A stretch of DNA of 64,000 nucleotides from Sphagnum compactum (lineage: Eukaryota > Bryophyta > Sphagnopsida > Sphagnales), in NCBI GenBank assembly GCA_965153455.1, contig OZ234496.1, forward strand, positions 5,713,207 through 5,777,206, read 5' to 3'. The position numbers and the translations under genes were made by a program. Below, in pieces: positions 1-12,357 of this stretch (position 1 is its first letter; every line of letters starts with the position of its first letter). The notes below the pieces were generated by a model. That model was not told where the DNA came from and did no database searches. It saw only the letters and a program-made list of their open reading frames with translations.

Positions 1-1278
1 CTCTTTCTCTCTCTCTCTCTCTCTCTCAAAGCACATCTGTCTCTGTGTGTGTCTGTCTCTCTGTCTGTGAGAACTGTGTGACTGATTGATTTGTACATTA
101 CAGTACTCAATGGAGCATCAAGTTTGGGGCAGAAGAACTCACACACAGACACACACACAAACGAAAAAAAAGAAAAAAAGGAAAAAAAAGAAAGAAGCTT
201 TGATTAAATGTGGTGGCATTGAATTATTTAATTGGGGGACCTGATGAAGAAGAAGATGAAGGTGAAGAAGAAGAGCAGCAATAATGAGAAACAACATCAT
301 CAACAACAACATCAAGAAGGTCGATGATCAGATCAGCTGCTGCATGACTGAGCTTTGCCTGTGGTGTGTGCAGTCTGCTACAATCCTCTGTTGTTGTCAA
401 GAACTTGTTGCAACTGACAAAGCAAAGTTCAGGCCTTTTCTTTTTTTTTTACCTCTTCATCTCTCTCTCTCTCTCTCTCTCTCTTACCTCTCTTATTCTC
501 TTTTGCAATGGATGCTAGTTTACACCCATAAGTTTGTGTAGGACCATTTTATGGTTAGAACTTGGGGTGAGAAAAAGAAGAAACCTCTCCAATGGGCAAA
601 GGATTACATATTTAAACTTTGGGTTTTTATAATATTAGTCACATTATAGTCATAATAATGTATTGTTCTAGGGCTATGAATAAAGTAATGTCGTATTGAG
701 CCAAAAAAAAATAAATCTTAGGAATATATTGGAAATTATTTACAATTGTGTTTTTGAATCATTCCAAACAATTTTTGTCAATTATTTTAATTGCAGTATT
801 TTTATAAGAAATTAAAAAAGTTAAGCATTAATATTTATATTTATTTTTTCCATTTGTTCACCCCTGGGCAGCTCGAAATTTCCACACTAAGAAATAATTT
901 AACCATCATCGCCTGTCAGGTACCAACCACAGTTCTACAACCTGACCATCCCTCAAACCCTGGTTACAAGCTTTTTGATAGCATTTCTCCAGGGTTTCAA
1001 AACCCTAATAAAACCCTGGCTTTTTCTTCTTCCGCTTTTTGCCGCACGGAAATCTGCTCAAATCTGCTGAAATCTGCTCAAAACTTGCAGCGAATTCATA
1101 TCAATTTTGCCATTTTCACTTCCCAAATAGCGTACGTACCAGGAAGAAGCGGATCGTAATTCTTGAACGCAAATTTCCTGCAATGCGGATGGTGTTGTTT
1201 TTATGTGGTGCCTTCAGTGCGACAACGGCAGGATAGTGTATTATTACCAGTGCTGTGGTTGTTGCTGCTACCTATTCG
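1..1278. other. Upstream region and probable leader of the Kdo transferase gene
   Basis: No coding region is recognised here. The stretch holds CT/GT/CA-rich microsatellites (about 1-65, 140-165 and 461-484). Around 975-1020 is a cluster of AAACCCT-type motifs resembling the telo-box of plant housekeeping promoters. A short tandem run of the 9-mer aaatctgct follows at about 1049-1075. Short open frames here lack any recognisable family signature. Promoter and 5' leader are inferred from position only. Confidence 0.5.
461..484. repeat. CT dinucleotide microsatellite
   Basis: An uninterrupted (CT)n tract lies upstream of the Kdo transferase gene. A similar tract opens the window at about 7-27. 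Read directly from the sequence. Confidence 0.9.
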
Positions 1279-4200
1279 ATGGCGGTGAAGACGATGCTGG
1301 CGAGAGAAGGGGGTTGGGGTGCATTGCTTTACGCCTGCTGTATCTCCCCATTGTTCTACCTCCGTCTCCTTTCTCGCCGTGCCACAGGCCGGGAACAATA
1401 CCTCACCTGGTCAGTGCGTTGTGGATACCCTTCCCTTTCCCGTCCATCCGGACCCCTTCTCTGGTTCCACGCCGTGTCCGTAGGTACGTCTCTCGCTCGA
1501 GTGCAATCTTCATGGTTTTTCTTCTTCCTGTTTTAGACTGTTGCCATCCAGCTTACTTACTGACTTCATGGAAGGGTCAGTCCTTGCATGTTCGAAGATT
1601 TTGTTGGCTCTGCCCTTCTGGGGAGAGACATTGTGATGCACTCAGAAACGGGCTAAAGTTTGGTATCCCTACAAGCATTTCCGGCATAACTGAAGGATCC
1701 ACTTGGGCTTCACCACGCTAACCACCATTTGTTTCCAATTTAGTATGTTGAATATTTTTCATGCTTCTGGATATCATTTTAAAGGCAGAGCCAAATTTAT
1801 GAGACAAGTCGCTTTGTGTCTGAGAAGATCTGTCCAACCGAGTACACCTTATTTCACCGATCTTCAGTTCTGTCAGTTCGGTGACATTTAGTGCTCGGAG
1901 ATCAAACAGCGAAGTTATAATCCTTGTCTCTATCATGGATACAAGGTTCGCTTCTTTGCAACAAAATCAATGCAGGTCTAACTCTATGTGCTTCCATCCT
2001 TTACACCAAGGGATTGTCCTTCATAGGCTTTTTCTATGTGAAAACTGCACAATTACTCAATCCTTTTTTGTGCTTCCATTGACTGTGCTGAGCTTAGATT
2101 CAAAACTTAGAAGGTTCTACGATTTTAAGAGAATTTTGCTACCAAATCATAGCCCAGTCGAGAATGAGTTGCATCTGTATGAAAGGGCCATTCACTGCTA
2201 TGCTCCTTAACAGATGAACTCAATAGTGTTGAGTGAGATTTGATTCTTGACCCAGCTCCACATGATCCTGGTTGGTGTCCAGATGGCTTCTGCATTCTTC
2301 TTTCCTTTTGCTCAATTTTGTGCTGGCATCCTGAAATTTTGTTTGGCTTTGTGATGGTCTTGCATCACTTGCGGCAGGGGAAGGCATGGCTGCAATTCCA
2401 GTGATTCGCCGATGTATCCAAGCTCGACCTATTGTGAACATTCTGATGACAACTTCAACTGTGACAGCACAGTAAGTCTCCAGCCCCTCAACTTCTTGCA
2501 ATGATAATGTGTCTAAAATCCACTTCTTATGCATCTGGTATGCATTATTTATCTGTTATGTCATTCTGTGGTTTAAGGGTTTCTGTTCCACCAGAAAGAT
2601 GCAAAAGACTCTTACATTCTTGATGACATCTCAGGATTGTAGGCAATCAAGTGCAAACAAGCTGAATGAATTTGACTTGGGTTTTGTTGATGTTTTGATA
2701 GCTCTTTGCTGGAGAAATGTCTACCTCCTGGTGTGCTATTGCAGGTGTGGGTTTCCAGCCTAATCCTGTTTGTCCCCTATTATCATCATTTTGCACTTTT
2801 AAGGACAGATGCAAGATAAGGCTCACCTGTGATGGTCTCAGATCCTGTGATATCATAGTTTGAAATCAGCTAATTACATCTGTTGCATTGTATCTTCTAT
2901 GTGAAAAGGTGGAATCATTTTTCCTCTGGGAATCATGTGTCTCTATTGGATGTGCTGTGAGAATAGAGACTTTCCTTGATGCTACTTTTGAACCTTAATA
3001 TGCTGGCAGGAAACCTACCAGAAGAAGTTAAATGTGTCCTATGTCATTTGAGATGATCAATGATTTTCTGCAAAGCTAAGTTGCCTGATCCCTGTTCTCT
3101 GGTTGTGCTGTCTTATTAGTTTGCACCTGTTGACACGCCTCTGGCAGTGGAGAGATTTTTGAGTCACTGGCATCCACAAGCAGCTATTTTCATGGAAAGT
3201 GAACTGTGGCCAAACCTTCTATTGGCATCTGCCCTGAAAGGGGTGAGTATTGTTGTCCTAATTTACCTGTGTTGTACCCTAACAGCAAGTTCAGGTCTTG
3301 GAGAAAGGAGGTGACCAGAGACAAGTGAGTTTTTTGTGCAGGTCTTTCTAGTTGGTGTCATCCCTATCAGTTATGGTTTGTTTCTCATTGATGTCTTCTT
3401 ACCTGGTGTGCAGATGCCATTGGCCTTGCTAAATGCACGTATGTCAGCCAAGTCATTTGAACGGTGGTCATTGCCACCTGCACGGTCACTTGTGGCAGCA
3501 ATGCTCTTACAGTTTTCACTCATAACCCCTCTGGTAGTGTCCGTCATTTCTTATGTGCTATGAAGATTAGTGAAGCTTCCTAGCCATTGATCAGAAGAGC
3601 AAGTGGCATTGATAGATCACCTGTCAGCTGCTGTGAATCTGGTTCCCAATTTGTGCTGCTGATTCCTGAAGTCCTTTTTTCCTGAACTAAATCTGCAAAT
3701 TAGGGAGGCACAGAGATGTCAGCATGTGATCATGACTAGTGACATTAGGGTGCCTGTGTTCTGGGATGGAAAGGTAGAGCACTAAGGAAGCGGTGCGCTT
3801 CCAGATCTTAGGTGCATCCCCTTTTGTGATCCATTTTGCTGGCAATCTCAAGTATGGTAAGTTGCTCTCTAAAACTGATTAATGAAGTCACCAGTATCAC
3901 CGATTGCAGTATGTAACTACTTCTGTATCATTATGCAGGAAATGAGGCTGCTAATGTTTTGATTGTGTTCTTTCTTACAAGCCATGTGGTTTGATGACTG
4001 TGCAGCCTGTGGAGCTGGGGATGCAAACAAGAAATTTGGGCTGTCACTTGAACTCAAAAATGCACTAGTGGGTCGTCAAATATGGCTTGCTGCCTCCACC
4101 CATGTGGAGGAAGAAGAAGGTTGATCCACATTGTCTTTTCTTTTTCCCCTAAAACTCTTTCATTGTAGAAGCTCTTTCAGCTTATTTGTAGTGTTTGCTG

Positions 4201-6430
4201 GTGATCTCTGAATGCTATGGTTTGGAAGCTGCAGGTTCTGTGTTATACTTATAGTGGTTCCTGGAATCTGTTGGGAATGTGGAGTTGCAGCAATTATCAG
4301 AATCCACCAGAACCTCAGTAGCTGGCTGCCAAGTTTGCTTACTATCATTGCCCCCAGACATCCAGCACGTGGTCACTCCATACGGACTGTGAGTGCATGC
4401 ATGTCTAGAGTATTTTGTGCTTTCTTGATCACTTCTGGGTCTGGCACAATGTTGCTTCCTGAGATTGTTACAGATTTGAAATATGGCCCCCAAGCAGTTG
4501 GATCAACTGGTGATGGAGGGCTGCAATTGATTATGTTGAAGCTGAGGACAAGTCTGACTATTACGGCTGATGGCCACCTTGTCCATGGTTGTAGATCCCA
4601 CAAGTATGGGGGATGTGTTATTCATGGTAGTCAACCTGGTTATGTTCAGGGTCAGTTGGTTAATGATTACATTGTGGGATCCTAGGGGCTTTTGCACAAT
4701 GCAGGCCAGTTAGAAAGTTTCCCAAGGCATTGGCTGTAACCCTTAGGGTTGGGTTTATAGTTGCACTTGGCAGCAAATGTGGTAACATTTTTTCGCTGGT
4801 GAATTGTGCTTGAATTCATTCTATTCCATTGCTGGTGTATATGATGAGGCAGCAATTGCAACAGCAGGGATTTGATGTTGCACAGAGATCACAAGGAGAT
4901 CCAGTGTTGACAAGCACAGATGTGTATATTGCTGATACCTTAGGTTTGGTCCTATACCTCCCCCTCCCAAATGCCTGCAGATGTTACGTAGAAATTGAGG
5001 AGTATCAAGGTGCCTTATATTGTGAAGTACTTGCAGTATTGATAGCGGCTGGGTCTGGAAGTCCACTGTATTCTTTCTGAATTATCCTGAGCAAATGAGT
5101 TGTATTATCACTTTGATGCTACAGCTTCTTAGAGGGTCAAGTATGAGGTTGTTCTGTTCATTTGTCTTGCTATTGATAACCTATTTCACTATGGGTTTGC
5201 TTCAGGTGAGCTCAAAGAATTCTACTCGTTGGCTCCAGTTGCATTTGTGGGAGGCTCACTTGTCGAAGGATTGAGTGGCCACAATCTAGCAGAAGCTGCT
5301 GCTGCAGGATGTGTGGTCCTTACAGGTACATAGCAACCTGGTTGTGCTCTGTAAACTGGCTGATGTTTACACTTTCTTTGCGGGTTAATGCATGACATTG
5401 ACCTCCTACCACTGACAGGAGCTGATGATGTCAGTTGGGATCTTATGGTAGCTGATCACTACAATACTTGTTGCTGTTGAAGGTCACTGCACATGTGCAT
5501 GGCTGCTGCTATTGTTTAAACTGCCTCCAGTTTTTCCTCTGTTTTCCAGGGTTAGGTCTCCTCTTTCTCCTCTTTGCTGCTTTATTATCAGATCTATTAT
5601 TATTGGGTCATCTCTCATGTCTATTCAGGTTGGGTTAATGTAAGTCTGGAGAAGTTCTTAATACCTTTGAAGATATTTCTTCAATTGTTTTCTTTCCATG
5701 TTACTGGGTGTCATGTACTGCTGTTTATTGCCTTGCACCTGGAAGATATAGTGGATAATGTGGGCTGGGTCATCTGCCTTGCATCTTCTTCATCTCAATG
5801 TGCATTCTACTGTGCATTGGAATTGCGACAGGCCATTACATTGGACACTTTCAAGAAATGTTGTTAGAGCTTCAAAAGATAGCACCTCTCTCTGTACAAC
5901 AGGTGTGTGTGCATTCACCTTTTTTGTAACCTACTGCAAGTTTATTCTATGCTTTCTTGATATTGACTGAAGAGTTCATCTTTTTCTAACCTGCCTCAAT
6001 CAGCGATTCTCTAAATGTGTGAAGGAAGGTTCTGACATGCCTCCTGATGGATTGCAATATGTAAGATAGATTCTGTAAGATGGACTCTCTAGGAGTCATC
6101 CAAAAGTTTGAAACCAGTAATCATTGGAGCTGTAAAGTTGCAGGATAGAGGCTTTATGTCAAATCTTAAGAGCCCACCATAAGTAAATTATGTGATTTGC
6201 AGGTTGATGGGGAACAAGAATTGCTTCATGTATTGCATAATTTACTCGGCAAAGGAGCTAGCCTGAGGCCAAGGAGAGATGCAGCACAATTTGCTTTTGC
6301 TGCTGCTGCAGATGGAGTTGTGCTCCGTGTATGGAATGTGTTGAACTCTGTGATCCTTGACCAGACATTTGGCAGAGCTGCTTCAGATGCATCACAGTGG
6401 TTGGAAGAGGATAAGGCTTTTGTAGGTTAG
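1279..6430 (+). CDS. KDTA: 3-deoxy-D-manno-octulosonic acid (Kdo) transferase, WaaA/KdtA family, GT30, 12 recognised exons
   Basis: Plant homologue of bacterial WaaA, which transfers Kdo from CMP-Kdo to a lipid A-like acceptor; the plant enzyme is reported as mitochondrial. Exons: 1279-1483, 2378-2471, 2702-2744, 3120-3242, 3414-3533, 3787-3856, 4006-4119, 4291-4388, 4853-4943, 5206-5325, 5832-5902, 6203-6430. All have GT-AG borders, all join in phase and give about 458 residues, close to the Arabidopsis protein. The start is the first in-frame ATG after a stop and is followed by a hydrophobic anchor (residues ~13-30). Visible motifs are HAVSVGEG across the exon 1/2 junction (Glu70 is the presumed catalytic base of the family), MESELWPN (~139-146), PRHPARG, and GGS...GHNLAEAAAAG (~335-353) in the C-terminal nucleotide-sugar domain. 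Exon 3 is only 43 nt. About three residues expected after SLITPL (end of exon 5) are missing, so a 9-nt microexon or a shifted donor is possible in 3534-3786. The gene converges on DUO1. Confidence 0.9.
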
Positions 6431-7000
6431 AATCATCAGGAAATGTGTCCTACCAAATGCAAAGGACATACAGGAGGAGCCGTTTTGCAAGAGATTCTCA
6501 AAATTTAGCACCTCAATCATTGCAAGGTATGGTTTGCCACCCAAAAGCCTACATGTATGGTGCTGTTGCAATCTTTCAAGGATCGGTTAGTCTACAGTTC
6601 CTCTGCCATATGAATGCTTGTGATAACAAGCAACTGTGTGTCTATCAGATTTGACATTCTCACACTGTGTCTGTATTCATAGATCATGTAGCTTTGATGT
6701 TTATGTAAGATCTGTGAAGCCCAAGGTTTGGCTGCAAGCTCAAAACAAGAAGAATAAATGCACAGAGATCATCAGGTTTCCACTCTGTACATTTTGTTTA
6801 AGTGGCAGTAAATGTTGAATTTGTGCTTGTCAAAGTGTTGAGGCACTGAATTCCATACGAACTTTGACATATGGACTTTCCAATTTCAAGAACCAAATAT
6901 GTCATTTGTTTATACTATGTGTTTACAGATCATTCCATAAAGTGTATTACACTTTATGGAGTAAGTCCCACAAAATTCTTGGAGTAATCCATATCTACGT
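6431..7000. other. Convergent intergenic region between KDTA and DUO1 3' ends
   Basis: This 570-bp gap separates the stop codons of two convergent genes, so it must hold both 3' UTRs. No ORF with a family signature is seen. A near-perfect short palindrome (6934-6960) lies 41 bp from the DUO1 stop. Confidence 0.6.
6934..6960. terminator. Perfect 13-bp-arm inverted repeat between convergent genes
   Basis: The arms tccataaagtgta and tacactttatgga are exact reverse complements around a single T. The site lies in the overlapping 3'-end zone of KDTA and DUO1, so it would form a hairpin in either transcript. A role in 3'-end formation is inference; the symmetry is directly seen. Confidence 0.35.
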
Positions 7001-10000
7001 TTAATGAATGACCCACCATTCTGATGGAGCTGGGCACAGCGGCTCCAAAGAGTCAAAGACATCACCAGAAAAATTTGTGATGACACTATCTGGGCTACAT
7101 GAATTTGTGTCTTTGTTGTCACATTCTTGCATTCCAGGATCTTCAGAGTACAACATAGGTAACTTCTCCCATTGATGACTAGTGGGAAGAAATGTAGGAA
7201 GTTCAGGACTAAACACCTGGGAAGTTTGCAGCGATGGACCCTGATCTGGATGGAGAAGGAAATCCAAGTAGTTGTTGTGTTGTGAATCGGTGAGTGGTGC
7301 TACTCCAAATAGGTCAGCACCTCTTCCATTTTGATGAATCAAGTTGGGGAGGCCCAATTCTGGTAATAATAACAACTGACTAGCTGCTTCTGCACCACCC
7401 TCATTGCAGGCATGCTCGAAACATGCCCTATTGTCCTTTCGGGATCGTGGCCTTCGTCTCGCTGACCGTGCAGGACGTTGGTTCACTGTGCCACATGGCA
7501 TTGATGATGGTGGGTAGTGCCCTCCTCCAGTGTGCCTATGGCGATCATCCCTCCCTGTGCCTGGAAATAGTTTGTTTTCTCCATACTGTGCCTCTGCTCC
7601 TGCCATTATGTGGTTTTTAATTCCTGCTTTGTGAAATATAACAGTTCATATGAAGGATTTGGTCTAATGGTTATTCAAGGATCTGTAACATCCATCTACT
7701 TGATGCTGTATAGTTCTGTATAAATCAAGTATGCCATCAAAGTCAGTCTTGTATGACCACCAAGTATGTTAAACATCAAGTCTAGGCTCCTGTTTGTGTG
7801 GGAAAGCTACCTTATGAAAGACGAGTGGGATGTGCAGATTTGGATACCAAGCTAGAAAGGAGGAACAAGTCATATAACAAGTAAGAGAAAGCTGCAATCA
7901 TTTCAACTGTAATTGCAAGCCCAAATCCAACAAGTCAAATCAGATCTTCAGATTGTAGGGAAGGAAAATACATTAGATTATTGGAGTCTGGTGAGTGCAT
8001 GGTACATTTCTTTGAACTATAGTTGGTCACATTGTACTAAGTGCCTGAAGTGCTTTTTTGTTCTGCTTTAGAGTGGTTTGGTACTGGGTCTCATTGCAAT
8101 AAAAATATGGCTAACCATTGTTGCCTTTTCAACCTCTTTGAACTCTGTGTCTCTCTGTAGATGCATTAGACAGACATGTTTCCACTTGTGCATTGTTTGC
8201 TTGCCTATATATTTGATAGTGATTCATTATTAGAACATTTTGTTTGCACTATGCAACAACCAAATATTGAGCTCAGTTGTTTCACTGTTCCATGCTATGA
8301 ACTGAAGTGTTGTACTTTCTTTGTGTGCACCCTCATTATTCCTAGATTTTTCTCTACTTTAATGGAGAAACTCAGTTTTTCTGGTTTTGTCTGTGGCTAG
8401 TATCTTTGGATGATCTCCTTTGACTGGTTCAGAAGCATGAAAATGGTTATCAAGAGTTGTTCTTTGATCCGATTTAACTGGTAGAATCTTGATAATTTCC
8501 ATGTTGGTCTACATTACAGATCTACTTACTGAATGCAAAGCATGGCAGTTCTGTATATCATTCTAGATTAAGTGCATAAAGCATATGAATGATATGAAGT
8601 ATTTCTAGTACATCTTTTGAAGATCCTATACTTCAGATGCAGTAGTTGTGTGCTCTTAATGGATATATTCTTGGGAGTTTCATGTCAGAAGTGTTATATT
8701 GGCGATGTCTGGTGTGGTGTCAGTGTTGATGCAGTGTACATAATTTTCAAGGTGCTGACATCAACCTACATTCACTTTCTAACCCATTGGCTCTTTGTGA
8801 TGAATTTCTTTGCTCTTTAAAGGATAGTACATATTGGAAGGATCTTGCTATCTGTCAGCTGCCAAGTGTGAGGGACTGGTAATGCACTCCTCACACTGAA
8901 ATGTACCAATTGGGTAGGGACATGTGAGAGGGAATGGAAGAGGAATCACACCAGTTTCACATGTGATCCTTTCTCCAACAATGTGGATCAGGCTCAAAGT
9001 GGAAGAGGGCCATGGTTGCCCATGACGTTGAAAGCATGCTAACTGAAACTATGATCTAAGTTTACCCAGTGACTCTGTTATTTGCAGGGTCCACTATGAT
9101 GCATATCAAACTCGCTGTTAAGAGGGGAATGAAGTGCTACTATGTACATACCTCCAGCAGTCATGTGTTCAAGTTTGATGTTCAACACGTCATCCACATC
9201 CATAGAGGTGAAGCTATGTGCATTTTGTCGCAATCGGCGAATGTCACTGCTAGTAGTATCCCTGAACGGGCTCTCCTCTTCTGCAAAAATGAAAGGTGGA
9301 ACAAAACCAGCCCCAATCATGGATGCCACACCGCCTGTGGGGCTGTGCACCTGCAGAATCAGATTTTGGTAAGAGGTGCCTATTTTGGTAAGAGGTGCCT
9401 CTTAGCAGCTTCTTCAAATAAGAGAACAAAATGACATCACCATTTAAACATACGAATTTGGAGTTTTGACACATCATTCTCTGATTTTACTCAAGGTGCT
9501 CATGGCACATTACTTGAGTTGTTTGTTGTATATATGCTCGTAGTATGGTGCATGAGCTTGGTGATTGTCTCAATTGTGGTGGCAATAATGTGTTGTTTCA
9601 AGATGACACTTCAACAATATCATGGTTGTTCATCCCACATATTATTGACAATTTATTTACATTCAAGCATAGTATTGTGAACTACATCTTCAAGAGCATT
9701 TGGAAAGTCTCTTAAGAATGATAACTAGAGGCCATATCCAAGAGAAGATTTGTTGTAGGATCTCCAATATCAGACCACCATACTTTTTTTTAATCCCAAG
9801 ATTTTTATGAGCATTGCTTCTACCACATATATCAAGCCCAATGGAGAGATCTTCATAGCCAGTGCTATTCTGAATCATTGTTCCTTGGGAGATAATAGAT
9901 TGTGGCAGTGAAGACGGGAAACTCTGGGGATAAGAAAACTGGGGAAAAACAAACTGATGTACCTGAAGTGCATTGAAGTCAGATAAGGAAGGGTCTTTGC

Positions 10001-12312
10001 TTAGATCAGATGTGTCTGCAGATGCATCAGTACTTCCTGATGGCATCTTGGGACGTTGTAGGGCTCTTAGAATGCGCTTTTGTCTCGTACTCCAGAAGTT
10101 CTTGACATCATTGTCAGTGCGTCCTGGAAGACAACTAGCAATCTTGGCCCACTTGTTGCCAAGCTTTGCTTGCATCTCTACCACTAGTTTCTCCTCTTCA
10201 GGGGCAAACTTACATCCACTCCTGTGTCACACACATTATAACCTGGTTCTCATCATGCAAGTTGCAAACACCCAACTCCTCTAAACAAGGACAAAAACAA
10301 AAACATTTTCATTCTCGTAGAGAGTTTCAGTAGATATCAAGTGAAATTTTTGTTGAAACTCTTTGTTTTCTTATTGCTACAATTCTACACTCGCTCTTCT
10401 CTTTTGCTATTGGAACACACTCAGCAACTTAAAGACAACATTTGGAAGGAGTAACATCATCCCCCACCATTGTGCAGTCCTAAGAGATGCTGCATGAAGA
10501 TGGATGAGCATTTTATATGTATCTGCCACAAAGCTAAACTACATCTATAGGGCAAACTTGAGACAAAGACTCACAAAAACATTATCTAACTTCATCTGAA
10601 TGAGATAGTTATGCTGGCCAGATTCACCAAGTCTTTTGCCTGAAGCACAGAAGGTTGTCTATCATCTATGACAAAAGATGAAAAGATAGCTTGATAGCTT
10701 GTAACAAGACTTTGAGATACCATATTAGGGAATTGAATGGGGATAAGGTGCAAGACAATTCATATCAATTGCAGCTGGCCCCAACAAGTTACTGGGGTAA
10801 AACGCACCACAAATTTCAGCAACTGATCATAATCACAATATTAGTCCTTCGACTATACTTTCTATAATAACAAGTTGACTCACAAAATATAACAAATTTT
10901 CACAAACCATGAAGAGCCCCAAGACTGAATTTGCTAAATTCTTCATGTGGCTTTTCAGTCATGGGAGATAACCACCCCAATTCATAGTGCTAATGTCTAC
11001 AACATGCTATTTCTTATATAACAAACTTTGTTTGACCCACACCATAATTCATCTTTGAAACAACAAATTGTCATGTGGCTCATCAACGTTGATATAAGCT
11101 GTGAAAAACATCAAAATTTCTCCTTCATAGACTATGAAGAAATTGGGAAAGAGACAAATTGTGGAGACATCATGAAGAACACATGGACAAATGGGTCCTT
11201 TGCTTTTTCTTATGATTCACAGTGTTTGTAATAAGGAATTTGGATGTGCACAAAAACATGACAATCAATCCCTAGCTTTGATAAGCATCCAATACCAAAT
11301 CATTTGAGTGTGGGGCAATTGTACTAGTACATCTTCACCACCACATTACTTCACAAGTTGTCTAAATTCTTCTCTCCCGAAATATGCATGTATGAAGTGT
11401 AGAACATGTTTATTCCAGTTTAAGGAGTGTCACATCTCTTTCTCCAAACCCTAAACCCTAGACTTTGTCTTGGTGAGTTGTGTCACTGTTTATGATCAAT
11501 GAATTTTTGTTCAAAATGTGCATTAACACCAAGAGGTCAATTATCACTATGTACAATCTCATGTCTTAAAAGTTGTACAAATCTAAAAGGATGGTGGTGT
11601 TGACGGATTAATCGTGTATGAAATAATCAAACACTACAAAATCCAACTTGACTTGGGGTGAATAAAGAAATGTGTGTATGATAAGAAAGTGCATGAGTGT
11701 TGTGTGATAGTGAAATTGACTTTCTAACACAATTATATTAGAGGATCCTTAGTGTTGACTTTCTCTAACAATGAGCGGAATTAGGAACTTTGGAAATGAA
11801 GTTTTGTGATTAGTTGATAGACATTATATGTTCTCTTATTCCACATACATTGTTTTGTTCATAAACAAGACAATGCATCTCATAAGACAATATAAAAGCT
11901 TGACATCATGACAAATGGACATAATTTTTCTTCAATGTCACAAGTAAAGTGAGACAACATAATTGTGGTATATTTCTTTATGTAAACAAAGGAAAGCAAT
12001 GAGAGAGGAAGTTTGATCTCTCTCTCTTAATTTGTTATTTCCTTTTCTTGAGTAGTAGGAAAGGGGGGTGGGGGGAATTGGAAGTGATGGGGAAAAACAC
12101 CTTTTAAGATCAGGCTTGAGCTTATTGACCCACCGCAAGCGGCATGATTTGCCTGTTCGTGGGAGTAATCCTTTGGACCGAATGGAGCTCCAATCACGAG
12201 CTCCAAATTGGCGAACATAGTCCACAAGAATCTCATCTTCTTCTGGCATCCAAGGACCTTTCCTCAACACCTCATCCCCATTTGGTATGGACTTCATCAT
12301 CATACTCATCAT
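7001..12312 (-). CDS. DUO1: DUO1-type R2R3-MYB transcription factor (male germline regulator), 4 exons
   Basis: DUO1 proteins drive sperm differentiation genes in land plants. Exons in transcription order: 12312-12101, 10218-9963, 9350-9152, 7599-7001. They join in phase to give 421 residues and stop. The first ATG has an in-frame TGA two codons upstream. R2 (residues ~18-70) has tryptophans 21, 41 and 61 and the DUO1-specific block RDWSSIRSKGLL...RTGKSCRLRWVNKL. R3 (~71-119) begins SGCKF, where Lys74 is the extra lysine diagnostic of DUO1 against other R2R3-MYBs; Phe75 replaces the first R3 tryptophan, followed by Trp94 and Trp113 (PGRTDNDVKNFWS). The C-terminus keeps the acidic DVFDSLEP-type motif seen at the end of DUO1. 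Exon 3 is supported by a clean acceptor and donor, matching phases and a VKLEH-like segment (IKLEHM). The exon 2 acceptor is a tandem CAGGAG; the distal AG matches family length. Introns 1 and 3 exceed 1.5 kb. Confidence 0.9.
11446..11461. promoter_or_regulatory. Telo-box / interstitial telomere-like motif in DUO1 intron 1
   Basis: The string aaaccctaaaccctag contains two plant telomere units (AAACCCT) inside the first DUO1 intron. In plants such motifs bind TRB-type proteins and can recruit Polycomb; whether this copy is functional is unknown. Confidence 0.3.
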
Positions 12313-12357
12313 CCTTCAAGTGCCTCCCCTTCTTCCCCACGTTTGCTTCTTGTTGTT

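Noticed and set aside
4212-4685. Plus-strand ORF of 157 codons in KDTA
   Set aside because: Only its 4291-4388 part aligns with Kdo transferase. The rest is intron, as shown by the CAG acceptor and GTGAGT donor.
9078-9350. Apparent stand-alone minus-strand ORF inside DUO1
   Set aside because: It begins right after a CAG acceptor and contains a GTATGT donor at 9151. Phase matches DUO1 exons 2 and 4, so it was taken as exon 3 rather than a separate gene.
9690-9962. In-frame continuation of DUO1 exon 2 past 9963
   Set aside because: The continuation is open but needs no splice at CAG|gtacat. Splicing at 9963 gives matching phase to exon 3, and the continuation ends in a hydrophobic tail untypical of DUO1. 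It could be a retained-intron isoform.
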